DNA of 22,267 bases from a bacterium (lineage in GTDB: Bacteria; Verrucomicrobiota; Verrucomicrobiia; Chthoniobacterales; Terrimicrobiaceae). Each line of letters opens with the position of its first letter. The first letter of the stretch is position 1. Below the pieces are notes generated by a model, which had not been told where the DNA came from, searched no databases, and was given only the letters and a program-made list of their open reading frames with translations. The position numbers and the translations under genes were made by a program. The stretch is from contig RFZT01000010.1 in assembly GCA_009920585.1 (NCBI GenBank), positions 1 to 22,267 of the forward strand, in the 5' to 3' direction. This document shows positions 1-7,750 of the stretch, one piece after another.

Positions 1-49
1 TATACCATTGTCCCTTTGAAATTGGACTTTGCAGCGGAAAAGGGGGGCA

Positions 50-168
50 TGGCCGTCTCGGCCGTGTGGAGACTGGTCTGCTTTCTCGCACCCTCCCCAG
101 CAGACCGCAGCACACAGGCGAGACGCGCTGTGCTCCTCTACTAAAATCCAAAAGCAAGCGGCTTTTGG
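50..168 (+). other. stem-loop-rich leader upstream of pyruvate kinase
   Basis: Several perfect inverted repeats follow one another here. GGCCG/CGGCC has a 3-nt loop (about 50-63). GGTCTGCT (75-82) pairs with AGCAGACC (99-106). AGCACA pairs with TGTGCT (about 109-134), enclosing a GCG-AGA-CGC mini-stem. CCAAAAGC (148-155) pairs with GCTTTTGG (161-168) across a 5-nt loop. No clear U-run follows on the + strand, so the last hairpin is not a convincing terminator for upstream transcription; on the minus strand it is followed by ATTTTAG. I do not recognise a known RNA family. It could be a structured 5' untranslated region of pyk, a small RNA, or a palindromic repeat cluster. No coding region is supported in positions 1-246. 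Confidence 0.4.
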
Positions 169-246
169 TATGAGGCGATGCCGACTTCGAGCGTCGGGAT
201 GGTAAAACAGCTTGTTATCGCGAGTTGGTTGCTATTGATATGTTCC

Positions 247-1650
247 ATGCGAAAGACCAAGATCATCTGCACTTTGGGGCCTGCTTCGGATTCTGAGGAA
301 AAAATTCGCGAGATCATCCTAGCGGGGGCAAATATTTTTCGCCTGAATATGAGCCATGCTAGGCACGATTGGGTGAGGGACGTGGTGAAACGTGTGCGTG
401 GAGTTGCAGCCGAGTTGGATATCAACTGCGGCATCCTCCTCGATACGCAAGGCCCAGCGATTCGTACGGGCGATCTTCCGGTGAAGCTGAATCTCAAGCC
501 GGGCCAGATTTTTGAATTCACAGTCCGAGGATCTCGGAGCGAGGAGGAACACTCCGTCGATGTGAATTACGACGGATTGGTGAATGACATCCATGTCGGC
601 GATACTGTTTTGGTGGACAATGGGGTGATTCACATGAAGGTGTTGGCGAAGGATGCCAACCGTGTGCGCTGTGAGGTTCTGACGGAGGGGCTGCTTGGCT
701 CCAAGCGGCACATCAACCTTCCGGGAGTGAAGGTGAACCTGCCGCCGCTGACAGAAAAAGATCATGCCGATATCAAGCTTGGCGTTTCTCTGGATGTGGA
801 TTTTGTTGCTCTGAGTTTCTGCCGCGAGGCGGCCGATATCTTGGAACTCAAGCGTGTGCTCGTTGAGCAAGGGAGCCGCGCCAGAACAGTGGCCAAGATC
901 GAAGATCAGAATGCCGTTCGATTCATCAAGGACATTATCGTGGCATCGGATGCCGTGATGATCGCGCGCGGCGACCTTGGCGTGGAGTGTAAGATGGAGG
1001 AACTGCCGATCATCCAGCGTCGGATTATTAAAAAATGCCTAGAGATCGGTCGTCCGGTCATCGTCGCTACTCACATGCTCGAAAGCATGATTGAGAATCC
1101 GATCCCCACACGCGCGGAGATCACGGATGTCGCCAACGCCGTCTTCGAGCAGGCGGATGCCGTCATGCTGAGCGGAGAGACGGCGACGGGAAAATATCCG
1201 GTGGAATGTGTGAAGGTCCTCGACCGCGTAGCTCGGCGTATCGCTCTAAGCGGTGGGGCCGGCTATGCTTCCAGTGCGATTCTGGAAACGCAAAGACAGA
1301 AAACCGTCCATGCCGCAGTGACCCTTGCGAACTCGCTCGAAAATGCAAAGCTGGTTCTCTTCACTCGCGAAGGTCGGATGGCCGATGAAGCGAGTCACCT
1401 TCGACCCGAACGAGCGCCGATTTTCGCTTTCACTCCGAGCGAGGAAGTCATGCGTCGTCTCACGTTGAATTGGAATACGCATGCGATTTGCCTCCCCTTT
1501 GGAGTTAATCCGGAGCACAACGTGGTCGATGCGGAGCAGGAATTGCATCGCCGTGGTCTCATTGTGAGTGGAGACAAACTCATCATCCTCAGCGATGTGA
1601 TGTTTGCCGAAGCGCGTTTCGACTCGATTCAGATTCGGACGATTTTGTAA
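247..1650 (+). CDS. pyk: pyruvate kinase
   Basis: Converts phosphoenolpyruvate and ADP to pyruvate and ATP, the last step of glycolysis, in the cytoplasm. From the ATG at 247 the protein is 467 residues, the usual length of the compact bacterial enzyme. It opens with the family signature KTKIICTLGPAS. Further landmarks are NMSHA with the preceding FRLN, the DTQGPAIRTG substrate-binding stretch, KIEDQNAV containing the active-site lysine, the MIARGDLGVE metal/substrate loop, ATHMLESMI and EITDVANAV, then DAVMLSGETATGKYP. The C-terminal allosteric domain is present. The frame stays open upstream to an ATG at 178, but those extra 23 residues are a hydrophobic stretch absent from the family, so 247 is preferred even though no clear Shine-Dalgarno precedes either start. 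It converges on nnrDE with 13 bp between the stop codons. Confidence 0.96.
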   Translation: MRKTKIICTLGPASDSEEKIREIILAGANIFRLNMSHARHDWVRDVVKRVRGVAAELDINCGILLDTQGPAIRTGDLPVKLNLKPGQIFEFTVRGSRSEEEHSVDVNYDGLVNDIHVGDTVLVDNGVIHMKVLAKDANRVRCEVLTEGLLGSKRHINLPGVKVNLPPLTEKDHADIKLGVSLDVDFVALSFCREAADILELKRVLVEQGSRARTVAKIEDQNAVRFIKDIIVASDAVMIARGDLGVECKMEELPIIQRRIIKKCLEIGRPVIVATHMLESMIENPIPTRAEITDVANAVFEQADAVMLSGETATGKYPVECVKVLDRVARRIALSGGAGYASSAILETQRQKTVHAAVTLANSLENAKLVLFTREGRMADEASHLRPERAPIFAFTPSEEVMRRLTLNWNTHAICLPFGVNPEHNVVDAEQELHRRGLIVSGDKLIILSDVMFAEARFDSIQIRTIL

Positions 1651-1652
1651 GG

Positions 1653-1675
1653 GAAAAGGTGTTCTAAAAAACACC
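1653..1675 (-). terminator. weak hairpin terminator between convergent pyk and nnrDE
   Basis: GGTGTT (1658-1663) and AACACC (1670-1675) form a perfect 6-bp stem with a 6-nt loop that contains the nnrDE stop codon. Read on the minus strand the hairpin is followed by TTTTCCCTT, a short U-tract, so it could end the four-gene minus operon. On the + strand nothing U-rich follows. The stem is short and AT-containing, so efficiency is uncertain. Confidence 0.4.
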
Positions 1676-3112
1676 CGCGCGAAGATCGAGGAAGGCCCGG
1701 CCTAAGTGGTCGATGATGTCGCTCGCGGTGAGGGATTCCTGCGAAACGGTATTGTCGCGGATGGCCAGTTCGGCCGCGCGTCCACAGGTCCAAGCGGCGA
1801 GTCGCGCGGATTCCGTGATGTCCCTGCCTTGTGCGATCAACGCGGCGGAGACGCCCGTGAGCACATCGCCCATTCCGCCGCTGGCCATTCCAGGGTGGCC
1901 GGTGGTATTAAAGGCGAGTGGCGTTTTGTTATTTCCTACGAGTGTTCTCGAGCCCTTGAGAAGAAGCGTGACTGGATATTTGGAAACAAAATCGGCCATC
2001 CACTGCCGTCGGTTGAGGCCCTTGCGGGGATAGAGTCTAGCCATCTCCAACGGATGTGGTGTGAGCAATCTTGGGCCTGCGTTTTCTTGGAGAATCTCCA
2101 TTTGACCAGCAAGGGCATTCAAGGCATCGGCATCCACAACGCACGGCGCGGAGCAATGTCTCAAAAACTCGCAGACCATCGCATCTCTCGAGCGCCCGAG
2201 CCCAGGCCCGATGCCAAAGGCATCCCATTTCTCGTTCAAAAGAACGCTGAAATCATCTAACGAGCGGACCATCACCTCCGGAATCACAGAAGCGGAGAGT
2301 GTGGCGACGCAATCGGGTGGAACGACCAGAGTGACAAGGCCCGCACCCGCTTTGACTGCAGCTGCCGAACAAAGTCGGGCCGCACCAGGATAAGACCGCG
2401 AGCCGGCAATGATGGCGACGCGGCCGGACATTCCCTTGTGTCTATCGAAAGACCATGGCGGTAGGGACAGGATCTTAGGCGTGAGGATTTCTGCCAAATC
2501 CGAGTCCGCCGGGGCGCGCAGGGCGGGGAGGTCAGCGACGGCAAGGCGCCCGACGAAATCCGTTGCGGGGTCAGCCATGAGGCAGGATTTCACAAACCCC
2601 ATCGCCATGGTGACATCCGCCCTCACGCAGGGATCGCCGACCGTCTCTTCTCGGAGTCCGCTTGGTAAATCTGCAGCGAGTACCCAAGCGGCGTGGTGAT
2701 CACGGAGATGGTTGATGCGATGGATGGCGGAGGCGACTGGCTCGCGCGGATCACCCTTTGTGCCTAAGCCAAGAATCCCGTCCAAGACGACCAGCGGGCG
2801 AGCCTTGCCGAGCGGGCTGCGCGGTATGCGGGAGAGTTGGGTCGCTGTTAGCGGGGACAGGAAAGCTTCGGGGAAAACGGGGTCCAATGCGATCACCCAT
2901 CCATCTATTGCGAGGTGGCGTGCGGCGACCAGAACGTCGCCGGCATTGTGACCCTTACCAAAAAAAACGCGGCATGTACCGGGTGAGGGATGGAACTGGC
3001 GAACTAATTCCGCCAACTGCCGTCCCGCCTGCTCCATGAGCTCTTCCGCCGTGTGCCCGTCCGCAAAGGCGTTGGCCTCCGCTTCGAGCATCTGGGCGGT
3101 GGAGAGAATCAT
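1664..3112 (-). CDS. nnr: bifunctional NAD(P)H-hydrate epimerase / ADP-dependent NAD(P)H-hydrate dehydratase
   Basis: Repairs hydrated NAD(P)H: the N-terminal YjeF_N domain epimerises R- to S-NAD(P)HX and the C-terminal ribokinase-like domain dehydrates the S form using ADP. The 482-residue length fits the two-domain fusion. The N-domain shows GKGHNAGD at about 52-59, a variant of the usual GxGNNGGDG, and DLPSG at 148-152. The C-domain shows HKG..G at 225-230, GIGPGLG at 300-306, VDADALN at 326-332, TPHPLEM at 351-357, LLKGSRT at 384-390 and HPGMASGGMGDVLTG at 406-420, the last holding the catalytic aspartate. It starts 4 nt after the dnaJ stop and is the last gene of a minus-strand cluster. 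The altered N-domain motif leaves some doubt whether epimerase activity is normal; the dehydratase half looks intact. Confidence 0.93.
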   Translation of the reverse strand: MILSTAQMLEAEANAFADGHTAEELMEQAGRQLAELVRQFHPSPGTCRVFFGKGHNAGDVLVAARHLAIDGWVIALDPVFPEAFLSPLTATQLSRIPRSPLGKARPLVVLDGILGLGTKGDPREPVASAIHRINHLRDHHAAWVLAADLPSGLREETVGDPCVRADVTMAMGFVKSCLMADPATDFVGRLAVADLPALRAPADSDLAEILTPKILSLPPWSFDRHKGMSGRVAIIAGSRSYPGAARLCSAAAVKAGAGLVTLVVPPDCVATLSASVIPEVMVRSLDDFSVLLNEKWDAFGIGPGLGRSRDAMVCEFLRHCSAPCVVDADALNALAGQMEILQENAGPRLLTPHPLEMARLYPRKGLNRRQWMADFVSKYPVTLLLKGSRTLVGNNKTPLAFNTTGHPGMASGGMGDVLTGVSAALIAQGRDITESARLAAWTCGRAAELAIRDNTVSQESLTASDIIDHLGRAFLDLRAGVF

Positions 3113-3116
3113 GGCC

Positions 3117-4265
3117 TCAGGTGAAAAACGATTTTATGCGATCGTAGAACCCTTTGTTAATCGGATTATTTTCTTCACCGCAAAGTTCTGCGAAGGTCTG
3201 CAGGGCCTCGCGCTGATCGGGGTTTAAGCGAGTGGGAACCTCGACTTGGACGTAGGTCAGTATGTCACCCTTGGCCAATCCTTGAAGGGCAGGCATGCCT
3301 AAGCCGCGAATGCGGAAGGTGGATGCGCTTTGCGTTCCAGCAGGAATTTTCAAGGACACGGTACCCTCGAGTGTGGGAACCTCGATCTCGCCGCCGAGTG
3401 CTGCTGTGGAAAAGGGGATCGGCACCTCGCAGGTGAGGTCCATGCCATTGCGAGTAAAAACCTCGTGTTCCTTGATGTGGACCACTACGTAGAGATCGCC
3501 GGGCGGGCCACCGCGCAATCCCGCCTCGCCACCGCCCGTGCTGCGAAGACGTGACTCGCTGTCAATGCCTGGTGGGATTTTGATTTTAACGCGGCTGGTT
3601 TTCTCGACTCGTCCATCGCCCTGACACGAGGAGCAGGGTTTTTCGATGATTCTTCCGCTGCCGTGGCAGGCCGGACAGGTTTGAGCGACTTGAAAGAAGC
3701 CGCGTGCGACGGCGACTTGGCCGCGTCCGCGGCATGTCGTGCAAGTGATGGCCTTCGAGCCCTTTTGGGCACCGCTGCCGCCACAGGGTTCGCAGCCGTC
3801 GAGTTTGCGAATTTCGATTTCCTTTTCGCAACCCTTCGCTGCCTCTTCTAGGGTGATCTGCAAATCGTAACGGAGATCGGAGCCTCGTTGCCGCCCAGAG
3901 GAATCCACGCCACCCCCATTGCCGCCAAAAAATTGTTCAAAAATTCCGCCTCCCCCACCTGCACCGCTGAAGACTTCGCGGAAGAGATCGAAGGGGTCGT
4001 GGAATCCTCCCCCGCCACCGCCGCCACCCATGCCGCCTTGGAATGCGGCGTGTCCGTAGCGATCGTAGGCTGCACGCTTCGAAGAGTCGCTGAGAACCTC
4101 GTAGGCCTCGCCTAATTCCTTAAATTTATCTTCCGCCTCGGCATCGTCGGGATTTTTATCCGGATGAAACTTAACGGCCAGCTTGCGGTAACTGCGCTTG
4201 ATCTCATCGTCGGACGATGTTTTTTCAACGCAGAGGATTTCGTAGTAATCGCGTTTGCGACTCAT
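3117..4265 (-). CDS. dnaJ: chaperone protein DnaJ (Hsp40)
   Basis: Cytoplasmic co-chaperone that delivers unfolded clients to DnaK and stimulates its ATPase. All domains of a type I DnaJ are visible in 382 residues: a J domain at about 5-72 with HPD at 34-36; a glycine/phenylalanine-rich linker at about 77-120 with long glycine runs; four zinc-binding CxxCxGxG-type repeats at about 159-166, 176-183, 198-205 and 212-219; then the beta-sandwich client-binding region and C-terminal dimerisation segment. Its ATG overlaps the grpE stop codon (ATGA), implying translational coupling. No dnaK lies in the window, so DnaK must be encoded elsewhere. No CIRCE-type repeat was seen upstream of the cluster. 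Confidence 0.97.
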   Translation of the reverse strand: MSRKRDYYEILCVEKTSSDDEIKRSYRKLAVKFHPDKNPDDAEAEDKFKELGEAYEVLSDSSKRAAYDRYGHAAFQGGMGGGGGGGGFHDPFDLFREVFSGAGGGGGIFEQFFGGNGGGVDSSGRQRGSDLRYDLQITLEEAAKGCEKEIEIRKLDGCEPCGGSGAQKGSKAITCTTCRGRGQVAVARGFFQVAQTCPACHGSGRIIEKPCSSCQGDGRVEKTSRVKIKIPPGIDSESRLRSTGGGEAGLRGGPPGDLYVVVHIKEHEVFTRNGMDLTCEVPIPFSTAALGGEIEVPTLEGTVSLKIPAGTQSASTFRIRGLGMPALQGLAKGDILTYVQVEVPTRLNPDQREALQTFAELCGEENNPINKGFYDRIKSFFT

Positions 4266-4798
4266 TTTTGTGGGCCCTTAGAAACGATCACGGACGAGGC
4301 GCGGATGAGGCGGTCTTTGAGGTTGTAACCTTTGCGAACCTGACGAATGACTTGGCCTTCCGGTATATCGGCACTGAATTCCTGTGCGACGGCATCATGC
4401 TTCTTGGGATCAAAAATTTCGCCCTCGGTTTTGACCTCTTCGAGACCTTGGCTGCGGATAAATTCCTGCAGCTGTTTTTGCACCATCGACATGCCTAGAA
4501 GTACAGACGCTGCGTCGGGAGCGGTTTTAGCCGCATCTAGACCGAGTTCGAAATTGTCCATGACAGGCAGAAGCTTTTCGAGCAGTCCGTTGTTGGCATA
4601 GCGGATGGCCTCTTCTTTTTCGCGGAGCGAGCGTTTCCGAAAATTATCCAGATCCGCGCGGGCACGAAGGGCGAGGTCCTTCAGCTTAGCTGCCTCGGAT
4701 TCAAAATCGACCTCGGCGATTTCGGTGTTGCTGGAGGCCTTCGCTGCTGACTCCTCAGACTCGGTGTCGAAGGATTCTGATTCTGGTGAATTATTCAT
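4262..4798 (-). CDS. grpE: nucleotide exchange factor GrpE
   Basis: Exchanges ADP for ATP on DnaK during the chaperone cycle. The 178-residue protein has the family architecture: an acidic Ser/Glu-rich disordered N-terminus (about 1-33), a long coiled coil containing the typical stretch ARADLDNFRKRSLREKE, then LLPVMDNFELGLDAA, the FxP(K)-(K)HDAV segment in GEIFDPKKHDAV, and the terminal beta domain ending QVIRQVRKGYNLKDRLIRASSVIVSK (quoted in part: QVRKGYNLKDRLIR). It is joined by ATGA overlaps on both sides, to the phosphatase gene upstream and to dnaJ downstream. Confidence 0.96.
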   Translation of the reverse strand: MNNSPESESFDTESEESAAKASSNTEIAEVDFESEAAKLKDLALRARADLDNFRKRSLREKEEAIRYANNGLLEKLLPVMDNFELGLDAAKTAPDAASVLLGMSMVQKQLQEFIRSQGLEEVKTEGEIFDPKKHDAVAQEFSADIPEGQVIRQVRKGYNLKDRLIRASSVIVSKGPQK

Positions 4799-6207
4799 TT
4801 TTTTGATATAGCAATAAGAGTGATGTCGTCGTGTTTCAGGTCAGTGCCGGTAAAGTTTCTGACTTCTTCCGCGACGTAATTTACGACCTGGGTCGCTCCC
4901 TGCGGGGCCGCCGACTGCAGGGCCTCAATCAACCTTTCAACGCCATATTCAAGACCCTGATGGTTCAATGATTCCGTAGCGCCGTCGGTGTAGAGCAGGA
5001 TGCAGTCACCGGTTTCCATCTCGAAACTCAAATCGGTGCAAACTCTATTGAAGACCTCGCCGCTGTCAATGCCGAGCGCCATGCCTTTCGGGCTGAGTTT
5101 TTCGACCTGACCTGTCGCAGCGCGATAGAGCAGAGGAGCGTCGTGTCCCGCGCGCGCCATTTCCACGCGTCCGCTTGTGGAATCTAAAATCAAATAGGCC
5201 ATGCTGATAAACATGTCCTCCTTGATGTCGGGGTAAAGTTGGCGATTCACCCTACGAAGGACATCCGAGGCCAAGGGAGACTCGATGGCCTCGCGGCGTA
5301 AAACGCCTCGACACATCGCCGTAATAAGCGAGGCCGGGATGCCCTTACCTGAAACATCGGCGATTGCCACGCCGAGACGATTTGAGGTCAGCGGAATGTA
5401 ATCAAAATAATCCCCACTCACGTGACGAGCGGCGATGCTCAAGGCACTGAACCCATAGCCATCAAAAACGGGCGCCTCGGATGGGAGAAGAATGCGCTGG
5501 ATATCCCTCGCAATCTCCAAATCGCGATCGAGAAGTTTTTTTTCACCGGCCTCAAAATAAATCGCCTCGTTGTAGAGAGCGAATGCGCTTTGCTCGGCGA
5601 TAGCACGGAAGACTTTCAGATCCGCATCGGAAAAGGGGACGCTTTCTTCTCCATTGGCCACGGCTAGAACGCCGAGAATTTTGTGACGATAGATCAGCGG
5701 ACCGACGATGGCGGAATTATTGGAAGTGGCTGTCGAAAACTCCTGACCGCTGGCGATGCGGAACTGACCACTCAGCCAGCACTCCCCAATGAGGCCCTCG
5801 CCCGAGACGGCGGGTTGGAGTTGCTGGAAGCTATCGAGAGAGGCTTGCTTGTTGGTCGCTTGGCTTTGTATGTGCTCCGGTATCGTCACGAAGGGAGGGC
5901 ATGCCTGCGTGATGAAGGAAGGCGTGAGTGTGGTGCAATCCTTGTTCGCCAGATACAGCGCCCCAGCGGCACCATCCATGATTCGGACAGCGCTCTCCAC
6001 TAGGAGACGGTGCAACTCGGAGCTTCTTACGCCTTCAGAAAAAGCAGCCCCGATCCCGTGAAGAAAGTCAAAGACGTGATCCTCCTCCTGCTCGAGTTCC
6101 GAAAGACGACGCTCCAGTTCGCGGGAATTCTTTCTTGCGCGCACCATGAAACAAACAAGGGCGGCAAGAGCGGCAACAAAGAGTGCGAGGTTAATGAATG
6201 TCCACAT
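4795..6207 (-). CDS. membrane-anchored GAF-domain PP2C serine phosphatase (RsbU/SpoIIE type)
   Basis: Probable sensor phosphatase acting on a phosphorylated serine/threonine of an STAS anti-sigma-factor antagonist or a similar partner. The 470 residues read as one N-terminal membrane helix (about 5-22), a charged coiled-coil linker (26-45), a GAF-like sensory domain (about 50-215), a second short helix with the RDLEIARDIQRILLPS signature (228-243), and a SpoIIE-type PP2C domain (about 250-468). Metal-binding aspartates are all in place: SGDYFDY (264-270), IADVSGKGIPASL (282-294), LLYTDGATE (404-412) and KHDDITL (458-464), so it should be active. It is the first gene of the cluster with grpE, dnaJ and nnr. 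The partner switch proteins are not in the window, so the target is unknown. Confidence 0.9.
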   Translation of the reverse strand: MWTFINLALFVAALAALVCFMVRARKNSRELERRLSELEQEEDHVFDFLHGIGAAFSEGVRSSELHRLLVESAVRIMDGAAGALYLANKDCTTLTPSFITQACPPFVTIPEHIQSQATNKQASLDSFQQLQPAVSGEGLIGECWLSGQFRIASGQEFSTATSNNSAIVGPLIYRHKILGVLAVANGEESVPFSDADLKVFRAIAEQSAFALYNEAIYFEAGEKKLLDRDLEIARDIQRILLPSEAPVFDGYGFSALSIAARHVSGDYFDYIPLTSNRLGVAIADVSGKGIPASLITAMCRGVLRREAIESPLASDVLRRVNRQLYPDIKEDMFISMAYLILDSTSGRVEMARAGHDAPLLYRAATGQVEKLSPKGMALGIDSGEVFNRVCTDLSFEMETGDCILLYTDGATESLNHQGLEYGVERLIEALQSAAPQGATQVVNYVAEEVRNFTGTDLKHDDITLIAISKK

Positions 6208-6385
6208 GGGAACCGAAGTCGCCTAGCTTTCCGAATCCTCCGCCCGCAGGCAAGATAGATTAAACAAAATCCCAATTTGGACGGCCATCGATAAACGGGG
6301 TGAATGTTTTAAAAGGGCATCAACTTCAGGATCCCAGCGCTTACGAGGCTAACAGAAAAAGCTGAATACTTTTTGACTCATTCTG

Positions 6386-6443
6386 TAGCGGCGGTCTGCG
6401 ACCGTCGATGGGCAACGATTCGGCGCTCATCAAGACGCCGCTA
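6386..6443. repeat. REP-like palindromic element
   Basis: TAGCGGCG at 6386-6393 is matched by the reverse complement CGCCGCTA at 6436-6443. With one bulged base the pairing extends to TAGCGGCG(G)TCT / AGACGCCGCTA. A GGTC-TGC-GACC sub-hairpin lies inside. GC-rich palindromes of this size between genes are typical of dispersed REP/BIME-like repeats. Only one copy is present in the window, so dispersion is inferred. Confidence 0.5.
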
Positions 6444-6578
6444 AAAGTGAAAATGGCTCGCTAAAAGTCCAGTAGTCATTGGTTTTAAATGTAGTAAAAA
6501 TGCCTATCAATAATACAAGAGTGGTCTAGCAAAATGGAAGATGCAAAGTTACCAACCTTTGAACGAGGCTGCTGATAA

Positions 6579-6710
6579 AACAATGAAAAAGGGAACGCCC
6601 GCTTCAAAGAAATGCGCCTGGTCGTTACGGATGCCGGCAACGGCATTGCCTCCGATCACGCCGATTGGGTGAACGCCGGATTCATCACATCTTCCGAGCC
6701 CCCCAAATAA
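6579..6710 (+). pseudogene. relic of an NPCBM-domain protein C-terminus
   Basis: The frame that ends with TAA at 6708-6710 encodes about 43 residues after an upstream in-frame stop at 6576. It reads RFKEMRLVVTDAGNGI followed by SDHADWVNAGFI. This strongly resembles the end of the NPCBM (novel putative carbohydrate-binding module) domain found in glycosidases and surface proteins, whose last strands read LVVTDGGDGIxxDHADWADA. No start codon, signal peptide or rest of the domain is found upstream in this frame. The simplest reading is a decayed remnant of a larger secreted carbohydrate-binding protein. Identification is by motif memory only. Confidence 0.55.
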
Positions 6711-6944
6711 ATTCGGACTTGCGAAATGCTATTGGCTCCGGAGTTTGAGGGGGCGATGGCACAATCATTTTCATGCGGCCCCTCCGAAAGGAGGCTGCGT
6801 TGTAATTGTTGCCCCGAGCATCTTGTTGTTAGTTCAGGGAGAGGCGTTATCTAAAAAATATGAGCGCCAATGATTTAAAATTTATCTCTAAACAGCTTTC
6901 GAACTGAAAAAGAGCGGAGTTTCGTTTTTCTATTCCAAAAAAGG

Positions 6945-6994
6945 TTGACGCCCTTTATTCTATCTATTGAGATAGGGTCTCAGTATCAATATAT
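6945..6994 (+). promoter_or_regulatory. promoter with Fur-like palindromic operator before the OMP gene
   Basis: TTGACG at 6945-6950 is a good -35 box. Seventeen bases further lies a palindrome, TGAGATAGGGTCTCA, at 6968-6982, with perfect 5-bp arms and 7-1-7 spacing that resembles Fur/Zur-type boxes of the TGAGAATnATTCTCA kind. It overlaps the expected -10 and transcription start, ending 12 nt before the ATG, so a bound repressor would block transcription. No Shine-Dalgarno precedes the ATG. Metal control is inferred from the motif only. Confidence 0.45.
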
Positions 6995-7747
6995 ATGAAG
7001 CTACAAAAGACAACGTGCACTATTTTGCTAGGGATTTCACTTTTAGGTGAGGTTGCCAGCGCCGGCGACCGGAGATTCACATACGTTTACGAAACAACGA
7101 CAGCCGCAAAGGGGGAGATAGAAGTGGAAAACTTTGCGACGTGGAAAACGCGAGGCGAAGGCAGCGGGCGGTCAAACGAGTTTGATTTCCGTCACGAGTT
7201 GGAATACGGCGTGACGGACAGGCTGCAAGCCGGGATTTATGTGGCCGACTGGAAGGTGGCCGACGGACAGGCTATTTACAAGGACACCGCGTTCGAGTTG
7301 ATTTACAATATGACGAATCCGGTCACCGATCTTTTAGGGTCGGCACTTTATGGGGAAGTGAAACTCGGCGACCAATTGTTCAAGTTGGAGGGGAAGCTTC
7401 TTCTGCAGAAAAACTTTGGTCCCATCGTATTGGCCTACAATGCGGGGATCGAAGCGGAGTGGGAGGGTGACCGCTTTGGCGACTTCAACGAGCGGAGCGG
7501 GGAGTTCATGGAAAGCTTCGGCGTAAGTTATCAATTTTCGCCGTATTTCCTCTTGGGTGGAGAGTTTTTGCACGAACTCGGCTTCGACGAATGGCAGGAA
7601 GCAGGCGACCCGGTGATCTATGCAGGTCCAAACGCTTCATTCCGGTTCGATCGTTTTTATGTTACGACGACGGCGATGATGCAAGTGACGGCCGTGACGG
7701 ATGAGGCGGACTTTCAATGGCGCGCCATTTTTGGAATGCACTTTTGA
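6995..7747 (+). CDS. outer-membrane beta-barrel protein (possibly DUF6662-like)
   Basis: The 250-residue product starts with a clear signal peptide (charged MKLQK, hydrophobic core, cleavage predicted after ASA at residue 23). The mature part is rich in alternating aromatic and polar residues and ends in FGMHF with a terminal phenylalanine, the usual assembly signal of outer-membrane barrels. The segment FTYVYETTTAAKGEIEVE and then FDFRHELEYGVTDRLQAGIY resembles a family of uncharacterised outer-membrane proteins I associate with DUF6662; this link is from memory. Its function is unknown. It is followed 3 nt after its stop (TGA TAA ATG) by a c-type cytochrome lipoprotein, so the two probably form an operon behind a palindromic operator. 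Confidence 0.75.
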   Translation: MKLQKTTCTILLGISLLGEVASAGDRRFTYVYETTTAAKGEIEVENFATWKTRGEGSGRSNEFDFRHELEYGVTDRLQAGIYVADWKVADGQAIYKDTAFELIYNMTNPVTDLLGSALYGEVKLGDQLFKLEGKLLLQKNFGPIVLAYNAGIEAEWEGDRFGDFNERSGEFMESFGVSYQFSPYFLLGGEFLHELGFDEWQEAGDPVIYAGPNASFRFDRFYVTTTAMMQVTAVTDEADFQWRAIFGMHF

Positions 7748-7750
7748 TAA

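Larger units (their letters stand above)
6208..6994. other. gene-poor AT-rich intergenic region of about 790 bp
   Basis: No intact gene is supported here. The segment is more AT-rich than its neighbours and holds several separate traces: a palindromic REP-like element near 6386-6443, a 10-bp direct repeat CGCTAAAAGT at 6439-6448 and 6459-6468, an NPCBM coding relic at 6579-6710, and a CCTCC-GAAA-GGAGG hairpin at 6781-6794. The right end carries the promoter of the outer-membrane protein gene, and the left end must contain the promoter of the phosphatase operon, which I could not place confidently. The mix of relics and repeats suggests a site where a gene has been lost. Confidence 0.6.

Noticed and set aside
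178..246. N-terminal extension of pyruvate kinase from ATG 178
   Set aside because: The extra 23 residues are hydrophobic and unlike the family, which starts at the MRKTKIICT position; no better ribosome-binding site supports 178.
1706..2260. 184-residue + strand open frame
   Set aside because: Shadow of nnr on the opposite strand, without motifs or a ribosome-binding site.
6208..6300. CIRCE or HrcA operator in front of the phosphatase/grpE/dnaJ cluster
   Set aside because: I looked for TTAGCACTC-N9-GAGTGCTAA and close variants and found none.
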